Below the pieces are notes generated by a model that saw only the letters and a program-made list of their open reading frames with translations, was not told the DNA's origin and searched no databases. The position numbers were made by a program, and so were the translations under genes. A stretch of 64,000 nucleotides of DNA from Variovorax paradoxus (GTDB lineage Bacteria; Pseudomonadota; Gammaproteobacteria; Burkholderiales; Burkholderiaceae_C): the NCBI RefSeq assembly GCF_030811855.1, contig NZ_JAUSRN010000017.1, forward strand, positions 62,001 to 126,000, given 5' to 3'. Within the stretch, counting starts at the first letter, position 1. Each line of letters begins with the position of its first letter. Below are positions 8,320 to 17,102 of this stretch, piece by piece.

Positions 8320-8721
8320 TCAGTAAGATGACTTCACGTCCATTGAAAGCAGTTCTCTTGCCATTTCTATTGCCTGCTCTCGCGAAGGAGCAAGAAGTAG
8401 AGGGTAGCCCCAGAATTTTGAAAAAACGACCGCAAATGCCTTGAAGCCAAGACGTTTTGCCGGGTTGGATTCGACCAAGATCAATGCCAGAACCAGTCTT
8501 CTCAATTCAACCTTGTGTTTTTTCATCCAGAGCGCGGTGCGTTTCTTTTCTTCCGGCGAATGCTCATGCTCTTCAGCAGGTGCGGTATCGGTCAAGATTA
8601 CGAAAGGCACCCTGCGCAGCAGATTTTCTTCGAATTCGTCGAAGTCCTTCTGGTGATCATGTCCGTGTTCTTGCGTAAGATTCATCCAGACCAGAGGGAA
8701 GTCAGAACTATTCATCGACAT
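8320..8721 (-). CDS. hypothetical cytoplasmic protein, His/Glu-rich N-terminus
   Basis: About 133 residues, not recognised. The N-terminus carries a histidine/acidic stretch (TQEHGHDHQKDFDEFEEN), followed by LLRRVPFVILTD, a charged helix (EKKRTALWMKKHKVELRRLV) and an alpha/beta C-terminus (FAVVFSKFWGYPLLLAPSRE). There is no signal peptide or membrane segment. The start at 8721 (TGATG overlap with the upstream stop) was chosen because AAGGGA sits at good spacing; ATGs at 8727 and 8715 are alternatives. It is co-transcribed with the membrane protein upstream. Confidence 0.65.
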   Translation of the reverse strand: MSMNSSDFPLVWMNLTQEHGHDHQKDFDEFEENLLRRVPFVILTDTAPAEEHEHSPEEKKRTALWMKKHKVELRRLVLALILVESNPAKRLGFKAFAVVFSKFWGYPLLLAPSREQAIEMARELLSMDVKSSY

Positions 8722-9164
8722 CACCATTTCCCTTGCGTTTTGATGCGGCGCCAGGTGGCTGCAATGGCGAGCACCCCGGGCAACGTAATGAAGAACACTG
8801 CCGAAAAGGCAATGTGCCAACCGTCGCGCAACCCGTCGGAGATCCCCCCAAGGGTATTCAGCACGACAAGCAGGCTGCCGAAGACCAGGGCAACCCACTG
8901 GGCCTTACGGGTTCCGATCAGTGCGAGGAGCACCGTGACGATCCAACAACCATAGAACGCGGAAAACATCCACAGTACGTCGGGCTCAAACGTAATTGCA
9001 GGCGTCGCTCCGTGTGCTCTCACAAAGTCGTTTACGTAGAAAAATAACTGGAAGGCGACAAAAAGTACGGCGCCAGCGGCTGTCGTCAACCAGAACAGGG
9101 CGACCGTGTTGGGGTTGTTCATGGCTAGGTCTTGGGCGGGGCGTAATTGGGATTTAAGGGGCAT
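8721..9164 (-). CDS. small integral membrane protein, about four TM segments
   Basis: 147 residues with hydrophobic segments at about 20-45 (TVALFWLTTAAGAVLFVAFQ), 62-82, 88-108 and 118-138, and a basic C-terminus (RRIKTQGKW). It is not recognised as a named family. An internal ATG (MNNPNT, 9122) could be the true start. Its stop overlaps the start of the downstream gene (TGATG), so the two form a bicistron. Confidence 0.7.
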   Translation of the reverse strand: MPLKSQLRPAQDLAMNNPNTVALFWLTTAAGAVLFVAFQLFFYVNDFVRAHGATPAITFEPDVLWMFSAFYGCWIVTVLLALIGTRKAQWVALVFGSLLVVLNTLGGISDGLRDGWHIAFSAVFFITLPGVLAIAATWRRIKTQGKW

Positions 9165-9237
9165 GAGAGCTTTCTCTATAATTAATGGGGGGTATCTCTG
9201 CGAATTCCAACGAATGAATCGTTCGCATGCGAAAGAA

Positions 9238-11451
9238 TCAATATCTATAGTTCAGCGTCACCATCACGTTGCGTGGTGCGCCATAACCCACGGTGTCGAA
9301 ATCGCCCTTCTGTAGCGCGTACTTCTTGTCGAACACGTTGTTGAGGTTGACGGCTACGTTGATCTTTTTTGTGAAGGCGTAACGCGCCACGAGCGACACC
9401 AGGGCATATGAATGCTGTTCCCCACCCAACGAACTGGTGCCTGTGTTGGGCGCCTGGTAGAAGCGGCTTTGCCATTTGACACCGCCGCCCAGCGTCAACC
9501 GGTTCCACTCTCCGGGTAACTGGTAGGTGGTGAAGAGCTGGGCCGTGGTGCGCGGTATTTGCGAATTCAAGCGGGCGCCACCGCCAGCTTGCGCAGTGAA
9601 GTGGGCGATCCCTGCGTAGATGTTCCAGCCACGCGCCAGTTCGCCCTGCAAGTCCAGCTCGATCCCGCGCGACTTCGTCCCGTCCGCGCCTTTGTAGGCT
9701 TGGGCACCACCTGGCGTGTAGGTTCCTGCGATCATCTGTGCAGCGTTGTCCAACTCGGTATCGAACAAGGCAATGGACGCATTCAGACGCCCGTCCATGT
9801 AAGCGCCTTTAAGGCCGATTTCCTTGGTTTTCCCCTTCGACGGTGTGAGTACGTTGCCCCTGCTGTCGCGATAGTCGGTTTGCGGATTGAATATGCCCGT
9901 GTAGCTGACGTAGGCCGAATAGGTCTTGTCGATGTCGTAGACCAATCCGGCATACGGGGTGAATTCACTGCTCTTTTTGTAGTGCAACGACGTGCCACTG
10001 ACGTTGTCGTCGATTTCGTAGTTGCTGAAGCGGCCGCCGAGGATGAGCTTCAGAGGTTCGGCCAGCGAAAACCTCGCTGCGCTATAGACACCGCTCTGCT
10101 TGATTCGGGTGCGGGTCGGTATCGAAGCCATGGCATCGAAGTCAGGGCGGGGATAGGCCGGGCTCAGGTCATAGACATTGACCGGCGCAAAGCCTGCATA
10201 GAACGGTGCGATATCCTCCTGGCTGGCGGTGCGGCGCGAACCCGTGGCCCCCACCACCAGGTCATGCTGGCGACCCAGCAGTTCGAAGGGGCCGCTTGCC
10301 ATCACGTCGAAGGTGTTCTGGCGGCTGCGACCTTCGGCCGCCAGTGCTACCGTATACGCCCCGTAGGGAAAGGAGCCCAGTCCCGTGGCGCGATCGGGGC
10401 GGCCGATCAGGCCGAGCAGTTCGGCATCGTATTCCGTGCGGTACTGGTTAGCGACGGCCCGGATGTTCCAGCCGTTGTCGAAGCGGTGCTCGATCCCGGC
10501 AAACGCAGTCTTAAGGGTGTTGTTCCAATGGCTCCAGTCCTGCGCGTAGTTCTTGGAGCGTGGATACTTCGCCTGCGTGCTGTCGCTGAACCATAGAGGC
10601 AAACCACCCCAGGTGGAGCCCTTCGGCGTGATGTCCTGGTAGTCATAGCCCAGGCTCACCGTCGTGTCCGGGGTCAGATCCGCCTCGACGATGCCGTAGA
10701 AGCTCTTCCTCTGCGGCTTGTAGTTATCGATGTACGAGTGTCCGTCCTGGTACGTCCCCACTATGCGCGCGCGAATGCGGCCATCCTCGGTCAACGGAGT
10801 CGATACGTCGGCCATTTCCCGATGGGTATCCCAGCTCCCCGCACCCAGCGAGGCGGACGCCGAGAATTCACGGGTCGGTCGTTTCCGCACCAGGTTGATG
10901 GCGGCCGAGGGATTGCCGGTGCCGGTGAGCAAGCCGGAGGCGCCGCGCACGACTTCGACACGATCATAGAACGCGGTATCGAGAGAGCCGATGCCACTCC
11001 CATTGACGATGTTGCCGACGACGGTGGGGATGCCGTCGTACTGAACGTTGTTGATCAATAAACCACGCGAATAGAAACTCGTCCGCTCGCTGTCGGACTG
11101 GTAGCCCGCGACGCCCGTGGTGTTCTCCAGCACGCCCTGCACCGAATTCAATTGCTGGTCGTCCATGCGCTGGCGCGTGATCACCGTCACCGACTGCGGT
11201 GTTTCCTGCAGCGACATAGGCAGGCGTGTGGCCGCCGCCGTCTCGTCTGTGGTGTAGGAGCCCGTACCCTCGGTGGTCAACTTATCCACACGGCCCGTCA
11301 CGGTGACGGCTGGCAAGGTCGTCTCCTGCGGTGCCGTTTTCGCCTCGGTGTCGCCTTGCGGCTGCGCTGGCTCGGCGGCGCGTGCGCCCTGCGCGCTGAC
11401 GAAAATAGCCGCGGCGACCGCTGGACCCAGCACGCTTCGGGGAGCGTTCAT
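9238..11451 (-). CDS. TonB-dependent siderophore receptor
   Basis: 737 residues, intact. It has a signal peptide (AVAAAIFVSAQGARA), a plug domain at about 70-190 (LPMSLQETPQSVTVITRQRM, DNNVQYDGIPTV-like region, RVEVVRGASGLLTGTGNPSA) and a 22-strand barrel ending in the aromatic YRY expected of outer-membrane proteins. The features match FhuE/FpvA-type ferric-siderophore receptors without an obvious N-terminal signalling domain. The 5' flank at 11525-11575 is AT-rich, but I cannot make a convincing Fur box. An AraC regulator lies upstream on the same strand. No siderophore synthesis genes are present, so the ligand may be a xenosiderophore. Confidence 0.95.
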   Translation of the reverse strand: MNAPRSVLGPAVAAAIFVSAQGARAAEPAQPQGDTEAKTAPQETTLPAVTVTGRVDKLTTEGTGSYTTDETAAATRLPMSLQETPQSVTVITRQRMDDQQLNSVQGVLENTTGVAGYQSDSERTSFYSRGLLINNVQYDGIPTVVGNIVNGSGIGSLDTAFYDRVEVVRGASGLLTGTGNPSAAINLVRKRPTREFSASASLGAGSWDTHREMADVSTPLTEDGRIRARIVGTYQDGHSYIDNYKPQRKSFYGIVEADLTPDTTVSLGYDYQDITPKGSTWGGLPLWFSDSTQAKYPRSKNYAQDWSHWNNTLKTAFAGIEHRFDNGWNIRAVANQYRTEYDAELLGLIGRPDRATGLGSFPYGAYTVALAAEGRSRQNTFDVMASGPFELLGRQHDLVVGATGSRRTASQEDIAPFYAGFAPVNVYDLSPAYPRPDFDAMASIPTRTRIKQSGVYSAARFSLAEPLKLILGGRFSNYEIDDNVSGTSLHYKKSSEFTPYAGLVYDIDKTYSAYVSYTGIFNPQTDYRDSRGNVLTPSKGKTKEIGLKGAYMDGRLNASIALFDTELDNAAQMIAGTYTPGGAQAYKGADGTKSRGIELDLQGELARGWNIYAGIAHFTAQAGGGARLNSQIPRTTAQLFTTYQLPGEWNRLTLGGGVKWQSRFYQAPNTGTSSLGGEQHSYALVSLVARYAFTKKINVAVNLNNVFDKKYALQKGDFDTVGYGAPRNVMVTLNYRY

Positions 11452-12182
11452 GATGGCGCCGATGCTCGGCGTACGCCGTCAAAGAAGCACATACCCATTT
11501 GCCGCTGGAACTCTCCAGCATGCGTGAAATTTCCCATCAAATAAAACTCATTTGCATTTAGATGATGCATTTAACGACGGAGGCAGGCTGTCTGCATTGT
11601 GAAATGTGGCCAGATTGTTGTTCATTCAGGCCAATCACCTAGCTTGAGCAGAGGTGCGCCGCTGGCATCTATGGTCAGGGGATCGACCTGCGAGCGCGGT
11701 CGCGAGTCTTTTGTGGAATCAGCGCTGTCTCGACGCGGTCCTGGTGCTGACCCAATAGCTCGCACCGTCGTCAGCGACTTGGTGGACCCACCATCGCGCC
11801 TTGGCGAGACCAGCCAGATGCATCGAATCCCTCAGCAGGCAGGTCGACACCTGGCGCCGGATCAACCAACCGGGCGCTGGATGATTTATGGATTGCTGGG
11901 TTCCGGGTCCGCGCGGAAGGCGCACCTAGGCGCGCGTTCTATGCCATCAAGGCGGACGTGCTAAACGCCTGTTAAGACCTGCAATGTCACTGCCGCGCGT
12001 GCTGGCCTTCACTGATAACGCGCTGATTAATCATCCGCAGTCGCTGGCCTTCGAGGAGGGCTTTGCGTCGGCCGAGCCGGTCGTTCCCATCACCACGACA
12101 TGGCAAAAACGTCGGCATCTCTGCAGAAAAGACAGTAGGTGGGTGAAAGCTGGCGGTCGCGAGTCAAGACAGCTTGGACCAA
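11452..12182. other. 730-bp interval without a recognised gene
   Basis: It contains the AT-rich promoter region of the receptor gene at about 11525-11575. Short open frames on both strands (for example 11599-11964 and 11984-12211, plus) have no recognisable motifs. It may hold decayed coding sequence between the AraC gene and the receptor. Confidence 0.5.
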
Positions 12183-13034
12183 TCAGGGCGATATCTCATC
12201 GGGGAGCATGATTCCGGGTGCGCAAGCAAGCTCGGCGCTGTTGGTGCGATCCGAGAGGTATCGGGCTGGGGGCTTGCCCGTCGCCTTGCGGAACATGGTG
12301 ACGAATCCGCTCGCGTTTTCGTACCCCAGCTCAAATGCCACCGTCTGCACGCTTTCACCCTTGGTCAAGCGTTGAAGCGCAAGGATCACGTGCAATTGCC
12401 GACGCCAGCGGCCGAAACTCATTCCAATGTCGCGCAGCAGGAGACGGCTCATGCTTCGCTCGCTCATGCCAATGCGAAGGGCCCAGTCGGCCTTCGAGGT
12501 CTTGTCCGCGGGGTCGGCTAGCATCATTTCCGCAAGGCGGCGCAATCGCGGATTGCGCGGCATGGGCAGATGCAGGTCTTCCACAGACGCCTCCGCCAAC
12601 TCGTCGAGCAATGCGGCAACCAGCCGGTCTTCCCGCCCTCCCAGCGCGTATAAAACAGGAAAACTGGCTACCTTCAGCAGCAGCTCGCGTAGCAGCGGCG
12701 ATACCGAAATCGTGCAACAGGTTTTCGGCAGATCCGGTGCAGCATCAGGCTCGAAGAACAGGCAATAGCATTCCGTTTCACCCGACCCCCGCGCCGAGTG
12801 GGGCAAATCTCCAGGTATCCATATGGCACACTGGGGCGGCACGATCCAGACCCCATCTTCGATTTCGCAGTTAAGGATACCGCGAACGGAGTAAATCAGC
12901 TGTGCCTTGTGGTGCTGATGCCTCGCGTTTTCCCAATCCTTCGTTACCGATTTGGCACCGAGGGCAACAACGGACCGGGGGACACTGTCGACGTCCCTGG
13001 GCAAAGTCAAATCAGTGATGGCGCCAGTAGACAT
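12183..13034 (-). CDS. AraC-family transcriptional regulator
   Basis: 283 residues. The N-terminal cupin-like effector domain is at about 25-150, with HQHHKAQLIYSVRG, WIVPPQCAIWIPGDLPHSARG and FFEP. The C-terminal double helix-turn-helix is at about 180-265 (WALRIGMSERSMSRLLLRDIG, then VAFELGYENASGFVTMFRKATGKPPARY). The start lies inside the 3' end of the toxin gene (28-bp overlap), a sign that the toxin-antitoxin locus was inserted or rearranged next to it. It could control the siderophore receptor downstream, as AraC regulators such as PchR do, but the cupin here is of the general VPP/IP-G-PH type, so this is inference. Confidence 0.9.
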   Translation of the reverse strand: MSTGAITDLTLPRDVDSVPRSVVALGAKSVTKDWENARHQHHKAQLIYSVRGILNCEIEDGVWIVPPQCAIWIPGDLPHSARGSGETECYCLFFEPDAAPDLPKTCCTISVSPLLRELLLKVASFPVLYALGGREDRLVAALLDELAEASVEDLHLPMPRNPRLRRLAEMMLADPADKTSKADWALRIGMSERSMSRLLLRDIGMSFGRWRRQLHVILALQRLTKGESVQTVAFELGYENASGFVTMFRKATGKPPARYLSDRTNSAELACAPGIMLPDEISP

Positions 13035-13345
13035 GGTGCGTGTTGACGCGTCTTTAAAATGGGTTGAGGTCCTATTTGAACAATATTCGCACGGGCATCC
13101 TCGGCGTAGACGACGACATAGGATCGCACGACCATTTCACGCGTGCCAGCGACGCGACCAGAACGGTAAAGCCTGGGATGCTCGGGCAGCTTCGCTGCCT
13201 TGACCTCTATTTCGTACCTTAGGCGTTGTGCTGCATCCGGGTTGTCGTTGGGGATGTAGTCGACGATCGATAGAAGATCCGCTCGCGCCAACACTCGCCA
13301 CTCAAGAGCGGGCACGGCGCTTCCTGTCGATGATCGCTTGCGCAT
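13007..13345 (-). CDS. RelE/ParE-superfamily toxin
   Basis: The core WRVLARADLLSIVDYIPNDN, AAKLPEHPRLYRSGRVAGTRE and MVVRSYVVVYAED is typical of RelE/ParE toxins, which cleave ribosome-bound mRNA or poison gyrase. The reading overlaps the antitoxin by 44 bases from an ATG at 13345; a GTG at 13315 is an alternative. The expected terminal IxRVLHxxQ segment is replaced by GPQPILKTRQHAPCLLAPSL, which runs into the AraC gene. The C-terminus has therefore been altered by a junction and activity is uncertain. Confidence 0.8.
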   Translation of the reverse strand: MRKRSSTGSAVPALEWRVLARADLLSIVDYIPNDNPDAAQRLRYEIEVKAAKLPEHPRLYRSGRVAGTREMVVRSYVVVYAEDARANIVQIGPQPILKTRQHAPCLLAPSLI

Positions 13346-13598
13346 CGGCCCTCACCTGTTGATGGGGCACTGCCGGACGCGTATCGTCTAACGCCTCTTG
13401 CACTTTCGCGCGGAACCATGCGTCATGTGCATCCGCATCTGCGGTCAAGCCGGCCGGCAATCCACCTTCTTTGGTGACGCGGGTAAGCAGGATGCGAACT
13501 GCATCGGAAACGGTCAGTCCGAAGTTGGCAAGCGTTTCTGCAGCTTCAGCCTTGAGTTTGTCGTCCACGCGAACGTGCAGCATCGAGGTATGAGACAT
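13302..13598 (-). CDS. RelB/DinJ-family antitoxin
   Basis: 98 residues with the ribbon-helix-helix N-terminus MLHVRVDDKLKAEAAETLAN, then FGLTVSDAVRILLTRV, characteristic of RelB/DinJ antitoxins. The C-terminal half (WFRAKVQEALDD and onward) would wrap the toxin. A ribosome-binding site AAGGA precedes the start. It overlaps the toxin gene downstream and probably represses the operon by binding the inverted repeat at 13628-13639. Confidence 0.88.
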   Translation of the reverse strand: MSHTSMLHVRVDDKLKAEAAETLANFGLTVSDAVRILLTRVTKEGGLPAGLTADADAHDAWFRAKVQEALDDTRPAVPHQQVRADAQAIIDRKRRARS

Positions 13599-13627
13599 CG
13601 TCGTTCCTTACAAGTGAAATGACTGTA

Positions 13628-13639
13628 TCTCAAATGAGA
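13628..13639. promoter_or_regulatory. candidate RelB operator
   Basis: TCTCAAATGAGA has arms TCTCA/TGAGA, centred about 35 bases upstream of the antitoxin start. It overlaps a TTGAGA -35-like hexamer on the minus strand. The size and place fit a ribbon-helix-helix operator. Confidence 0.4.
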
Positions 13640-13790
13640 GACGACGAGGTCTAATCGCAAACGCTTGGGACAGCGGTGCCCTGGCTGCAAGGCAGTCGGA
13701 CAAAGACAGGATATCAACACGTTCTGAGGGCAAAAGATTGGGTCAAAGAGCATCTGAAGGTTCACCAAAAGCATCGGTGATCCGGGGGGG

Positions 13791-13802
13791 TTGATTGACC
13801 CG
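13791..13802. repeat. 12-bp inverted repeat, left arm
   Basis: TTGATTGACCCG here is the exact inverse of CGGGTCAATCAA at 15181-15192. The two arms bracket the IS110 copy and the adjacent SnoaL-like relic. IS110 elements usually lack long terminal repeats, so this may mark a larger unit or a shared target motif. Confidence 0.5.
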
Positions 13803-13848
13803 CAGAGTTCTCTTCCTAGACTCGTAGACCCTACGAAGGAGGGCTTGA

Positions 13849-14915
13849 ATGACCTACTTCACCGGAATCGATGTGTCTCTGAGATCCGTCTCGATCTGCA
13901 TCGTGGACGACCGCGGCGAGGTCTGTCGGGAGGCCAAAATTGACGCGCATGTCGACGTGATCGTCGACTGGCTGCACGCCTTCAGTCCTGAGTTGAAGTC
14001 CGTTGGCTTCGAGGCCGGAGCACTGAGCCAGTACCTCACCTACGGACTGCAAGCTGCTGGCTTCGAGGTCATATGCCTGGAAGCCCGGAGGTCAAGAACA
14101 CCCTGGACGCCATGCGCAACAAGACCGACCGCGACGACGCGCGCGGCATCGCGCAGATCCTGCGCACCGGCTGGTACAGCCGCGTGCACATCAAGAGCCT
14201 GCACAGCCACCGCGTGCGCGCGCTGCTCGCCAGCCGCAAAGCGATCCTGGCGAAGTGCGTCGACCTCGAGAACGAACTGAGGGGACTATTGCGTGTTTTC
14301 GGCATCCGCCTGGCCCCGCGTGTGGGCCACGGATCCTTCGACGCCCAGGTGCGCCAGACCTTCGCCGATGACGAGATGCTGTCCTGCGCGCTCGTGCCAC
14401 TGCTGGACGCGCGGACCGTGCTCTACAAGACCTACCCGAAGCTGGACAACGCGGTCAAGGCGCTGACCAAAGCGGACCCGCTGTGCGTACGTCTCATGTC
14501 CATCCCGGGCGTCGGTCCTGTGACCGCGCTGACCTTCAAGTCCGCCGTGGATGATCCCGCCCGGTTCAAGTCGTCGCGCACTGTGGCGGCCCACTTCGGA
14601 TTGACACCCAAACGCTACCAGTCCGGCGAGATGGACAACCCTGGTCACATCTCGCGAGCTGGCGATGCCGATGTGCGCTCGGCGCTCTATGTGGCGGCGC
14701 ACTCGCTGCTCACGCGCAACGCGCAGTGGTCGTCGCTGAAAGGCTGGGGAATGCGACTTGCCAAGACGAGAGGCCATCGACGCGCGGTGATTGCCGTGGC
14801 GCGCAAGCTGGCCGTCATCCTGCACCGCATGTGGGTGGATGGCTCCGAGTTCCGATGGGGTGCTCAGGAGCACTGTGGCCGTGAAAGGGTGACCGTGCGC
14901 GGGTTCGTGCACTGA
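13849..14915 (+). mobile_element. IS110-family transposase, inactivated by one-base frameshift
   Basis: The N-terminal part starts MTYFTGIDVSLRSVSICIVD (DEDD RuvC-like domain, with GFEAG). It breaks at about 14087 within VICLEAR. The next frame continues VKNTLDAMRNKTDRDDARGI to the C-terminal domain, with IPGVGPVTALTFKSAVDDPA and HFGLTPKRYQSGE. Restoring one base (CCCGGAG to CCCGGCAG) rejoins the family consensus LEARQVKNTLDAMRNKTD. Nothing else in the gene looks damaged, so the inactivation appears recent. It interrupts the 3' side of a minus-strand SnoaL-like gene. Confidence 0.92.
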
Positions 14916-14957
14916 CTGACAGAATTGAAAGGAATCGAGGATTGAGCGTTCAGGTGT

Positions 14958-15140
14958 AGACGCGATTCCGACCCGAAGGTCGGCGCTGCACGCATTGGTC
15001 TCGGAGCGGTCCACGTAGCGGCCGCACAGGAAGGTCTCTCACTCCGGCTGGGCGGCCGTGGCCTGCAATGCGAAGAAGCTGCTCTCCACCGCAGCGGCAT
15101 CGCCGTGCAGCTCGATCAGCACGTTTGTGATCCGGTGGTC
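14958..15140 (-). pseudogene. SnoaL-like (NTF2-fold) gene fragment with in-frame stop
   Basis: The minus strand reads HRITNVLIELHGDAAAVESS then FFALQATAAQPE, a TGA stop, then ETFLCGRYVDR. SnoaL-like proteins typically have HxxxNxLIELDGDxAxxES and GRYxDR, with tryptophan (TGG) at the stop position. So this is a nonsense-mutated relic, truncated on the 3' side by IS110 and on the 5' side at the inverted repeat. Confidence 0.65.
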
Positions 15141-15180
15141 CGGCGTCCGCCCTGCCGGCATATATTCCGAGCGCCGAAAT

Positions 15181-15192
15181 CGGGTCAATCAA
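15181..15192. repeat. 12-bp inverted repeat, right arm
   Basis: CGGGTCAATCAA is the inverse of 13791-13802. The wider motif GGGTCA-AAGAGCAYCTGAA also occurs in direct orientation at 13740-13758 and, with four extra bases, at 15182-15204. Confidence 0.5.
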
Positions 15193-15209
15193 AGAGCACC
15201 TGAAAAACA

Positions 15210-15241
15210 GCTATTGCGATAACTCTTCTTATCACAATAGC
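15210..15241. repeat. 32-bp palindrome upstream of the recombinase gene
   Basis: Arms GCTATTGCGATAA and TTATCACAATAGC (one mismatch in 13) flank the 6-base spacer CTCTTC. It ends 26 bases before the recombinase start. Inverted arms around a 6-8 base core are the architecture of a tyrosine-recombinase crossover site, so it may be an attachment site. It might instead be an operator. Confidence 0.6.
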
Positions 15242-15267
15242 AAGTTCATCCGGCTAAACTGGCGGGC

Positions 15268-16974
15268 ATGAAAGTAGGCATCGAGAGTGGAGCAGGGGCC
15301 GGAAGAGGCGATTTCCCCAGCGCTTCGCAGCTGGCGGCGCTGCGCGCCTGGTACGCGGGCCTGCCGGCGCGCGCCGCCGTCATGCAGTACCTCGGGGAGA
15401 GCAAGGCCACAGGACAGTCCTCTCGCGCCATGCTGAGCGATATCCGTCGCCAGCTGGCGACCTACGCGCGGCTGCGGCACCGCGACGACCTGGCCTCGCT
15501 GATCGTGCATCCTGCGGCCGAGCGCGAGCAACGCGCCCGAGCAGTCAGGGATGCCATCGAGAAGTTGCAGGGTTTGCCCCTGCCTGCGCCGATGGTGACG
15601 GACACCGTTGAGCGCTGGCTGCCGACGCGCGCCGCGCGTGCCCTGCAAAACGCCGGCATCCGGACGCTCGCCGATCTGACGGTGCGAGTGCCGCGTCGGC
15701 GCCGCTGGTGGGCCGCCGTGCCCGGCCTGGGGGCACGCAGCGCGCGCCAGATCGAAGAGTTCTTTGCCGCCCACCCGGCGTTGACCGAACGGGCGAGGGC
15801 GCTGGTGGTCGTGCCGAGGACCGAGACCGCGCCGTGGGAGCATCTTGTCGTGCCGCAAGAGGTCGATGGCTCACGGGGCACCTTCCGGGCGCCGCAGGCC
15901 ACCTGCACCCTGTCGGCGAGCAATGACTACGAGGCCGTCCAGGCCTGGCTGGGTCTGCAGGACGCCGCGGCGACCCAGCGTGCCTACCGCAAGGAAGCCG
16001 AGCGGCTCATGCTGTGGGCCATCCTCGAGCGCGGCAAGGCGCTGTCATCGCTGACAACCGAGGATGCAGTGGCCTACCGCGCCTTCTTGCGGCGCCCATC
16101 GCCGCGAGAGCGCTGGGTCGGCCCCGCGCGGCCGCGCACATCCGCGGAATGGCGCCCCTTCCAGGGATCACTGGCGCCGCGCTCCGTCGCCTATGCACTG
16201 TCCGTGATCGGCGCGCTGTATCGCTGGTTGATCGAGCAGCGCTATGTGCTGGCCAATCCGTTTGCCGGCGTGAAGGTCAAGGGAACAAACCGTGGCGGCG
16301 CCCTTGATGCATCCCGGGTGTTCACAGAGCACGAATGGACACTGATTCGCTCCACCGCCGACGGCATCGAGTGGATCGGTGGATGGAGCGAGGAGGGCGC
16401 CCAGCGCCTGCGCTTCGTGCTGGATTTCTGGTACGCGACGGGCCTGCGGCCCCGCGAGATGGTCGATGCCCGGCTGGGCAGCATCGAGCAAGATGCGCAA
16501 GGTGATGACTGGCTGCATGTGGTCGGCAAGGGGACCAAGCACGGCAAGGTCGCCTTGCCACTGCTGGCACGGGGTGCACTCGACCAGTATCTGGCGCAAA
16601 GGGGTCTGCCCGTGACACGGTCGCGCTGGAATCCGAAAACCGCGTTAATCCCGGGCCTGGCAGAAGAGGAGACCGGCATCAGCGCATCGCGCTTGTGGTC
16701 GGTCATGCGCCGCTTCTTCCTCCGCGCCGCGCAAGCCTTGGAAAGCGTGAGTCCGTCCACCGTGGACAAGCTCAAGCGCGCCACGCCACACTGGATGCGA
16801 CACACCCATGCGACCCACGCGGTCGCGCGCGGCGTCGAGCTGACGACCGTGCGGGACAACCTTCGGCATGCCTCCGTGGCGACGACCTCGGTCTATCTCC
16901 ATACCGACGAAGTCAAGCGAGCGCGGCAGATCGGGGATGCTTTTCCGGCGCGGTCCTCCTCGAGAGTGGCGTAG
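15268..16974 (+). CDS. tyrosine recombinase/integrase with N-terminal DUF3701-like region
   Basis: 568 residues. The N-terminal about 200 residues contain a helix-hairpin-helix-like region (LQNAGIRTLADLTVRVPRRR) as in DUF3701-type phage-integrase proteins. A SAM-like core-binding domain follows at about 215-330. The C-terminal catalytic domain has Arg394 (ATGLRPREM), a lysine in GKGTKHGKVALP, His508-Arg511 (HWMRH), His534 (LRHAS) and Tyr543 (SVYLHTD). All catalytic residues appear present. A long palindrome lies directly upstream. Integrases of this type sit on genomic islands in Burkholderia, Ralstonia and Xanthomonas. Confidence 0.92.
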   Translation: MKVGIESGAGAGRGDFPSASQLAALRAWYAGLPARAAVMQYLGESKATGQSSRAMLSDIRRQLATYARLRHRDDLASLIVHPAAEREQRARAVRDAIEKLQGLPLPAPMVTDTVERWLPTRAARALQNAGIRTLADLTVRVPRRRRWWAAVPGLGARSARQIEEFFAAHPALTERARALVVVPRTETAPWEHLVVPQEVDGSRGTFRAPQATCTLSASNDYEAVQAWLGLQDAAATQRAYRKEAERLMLWAILERGKALSSLTTEDAVAYRAFLRRPSPRERWVGPARPRTSAEWRPFQGSLAPRSVAYALSVIGALYRWLIEQRYVLANPFAGVKVKGTNRGGALDASRVFTEHEWTLIRSTADGIEWIGGWSEEGAQRLRFVLDFWYATGLRPREMVDARLGSIEQDAQGDDWLHVVGKGTKHGKVALPLLARGALDQYLAQRGLPVTRSRWNPKTALIPGLAEEETGISASRLWSVMRRFFLRAAQALESVSPSTVDKLKRATPHWMRHTHATHAVARGVELTTVRDNLRHASVATTSVYLHTDEVKRARQIGDAFPARSSSRVA

Positions 16975-17102
16975 TCTGAGGCGCTCGGCTATGTGAGGAG
17001 GGGAAAAACGGCATTGTGGTGGATGTTCATTCGAGGAGCTCTGAAGGAAGTTGGCCGGCTGGGGAACCTCCATTTCTCTTCACCTCGGCCAAGTGCCAAT
17101 AT

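Noticed and set aside
8098..8331. Short frames on both strands around the 8164 hairpin as genes
   Set aside because: They are mutually antisense, motif-free and cross the palindrome.
9559..10596. A 345-codon plus-strand frame inside the TonB receptor
   Set aside because: It is antisense to a complete 737-residue receptor with plug and barrel features.
11525..11575. A Fur-box-like AT-rich stretch upstream of the siderophore receptor
   Set aside because: I could not align it convincingly to the 19-bp Fur consensus. It remains only an AT-rich promoter region.
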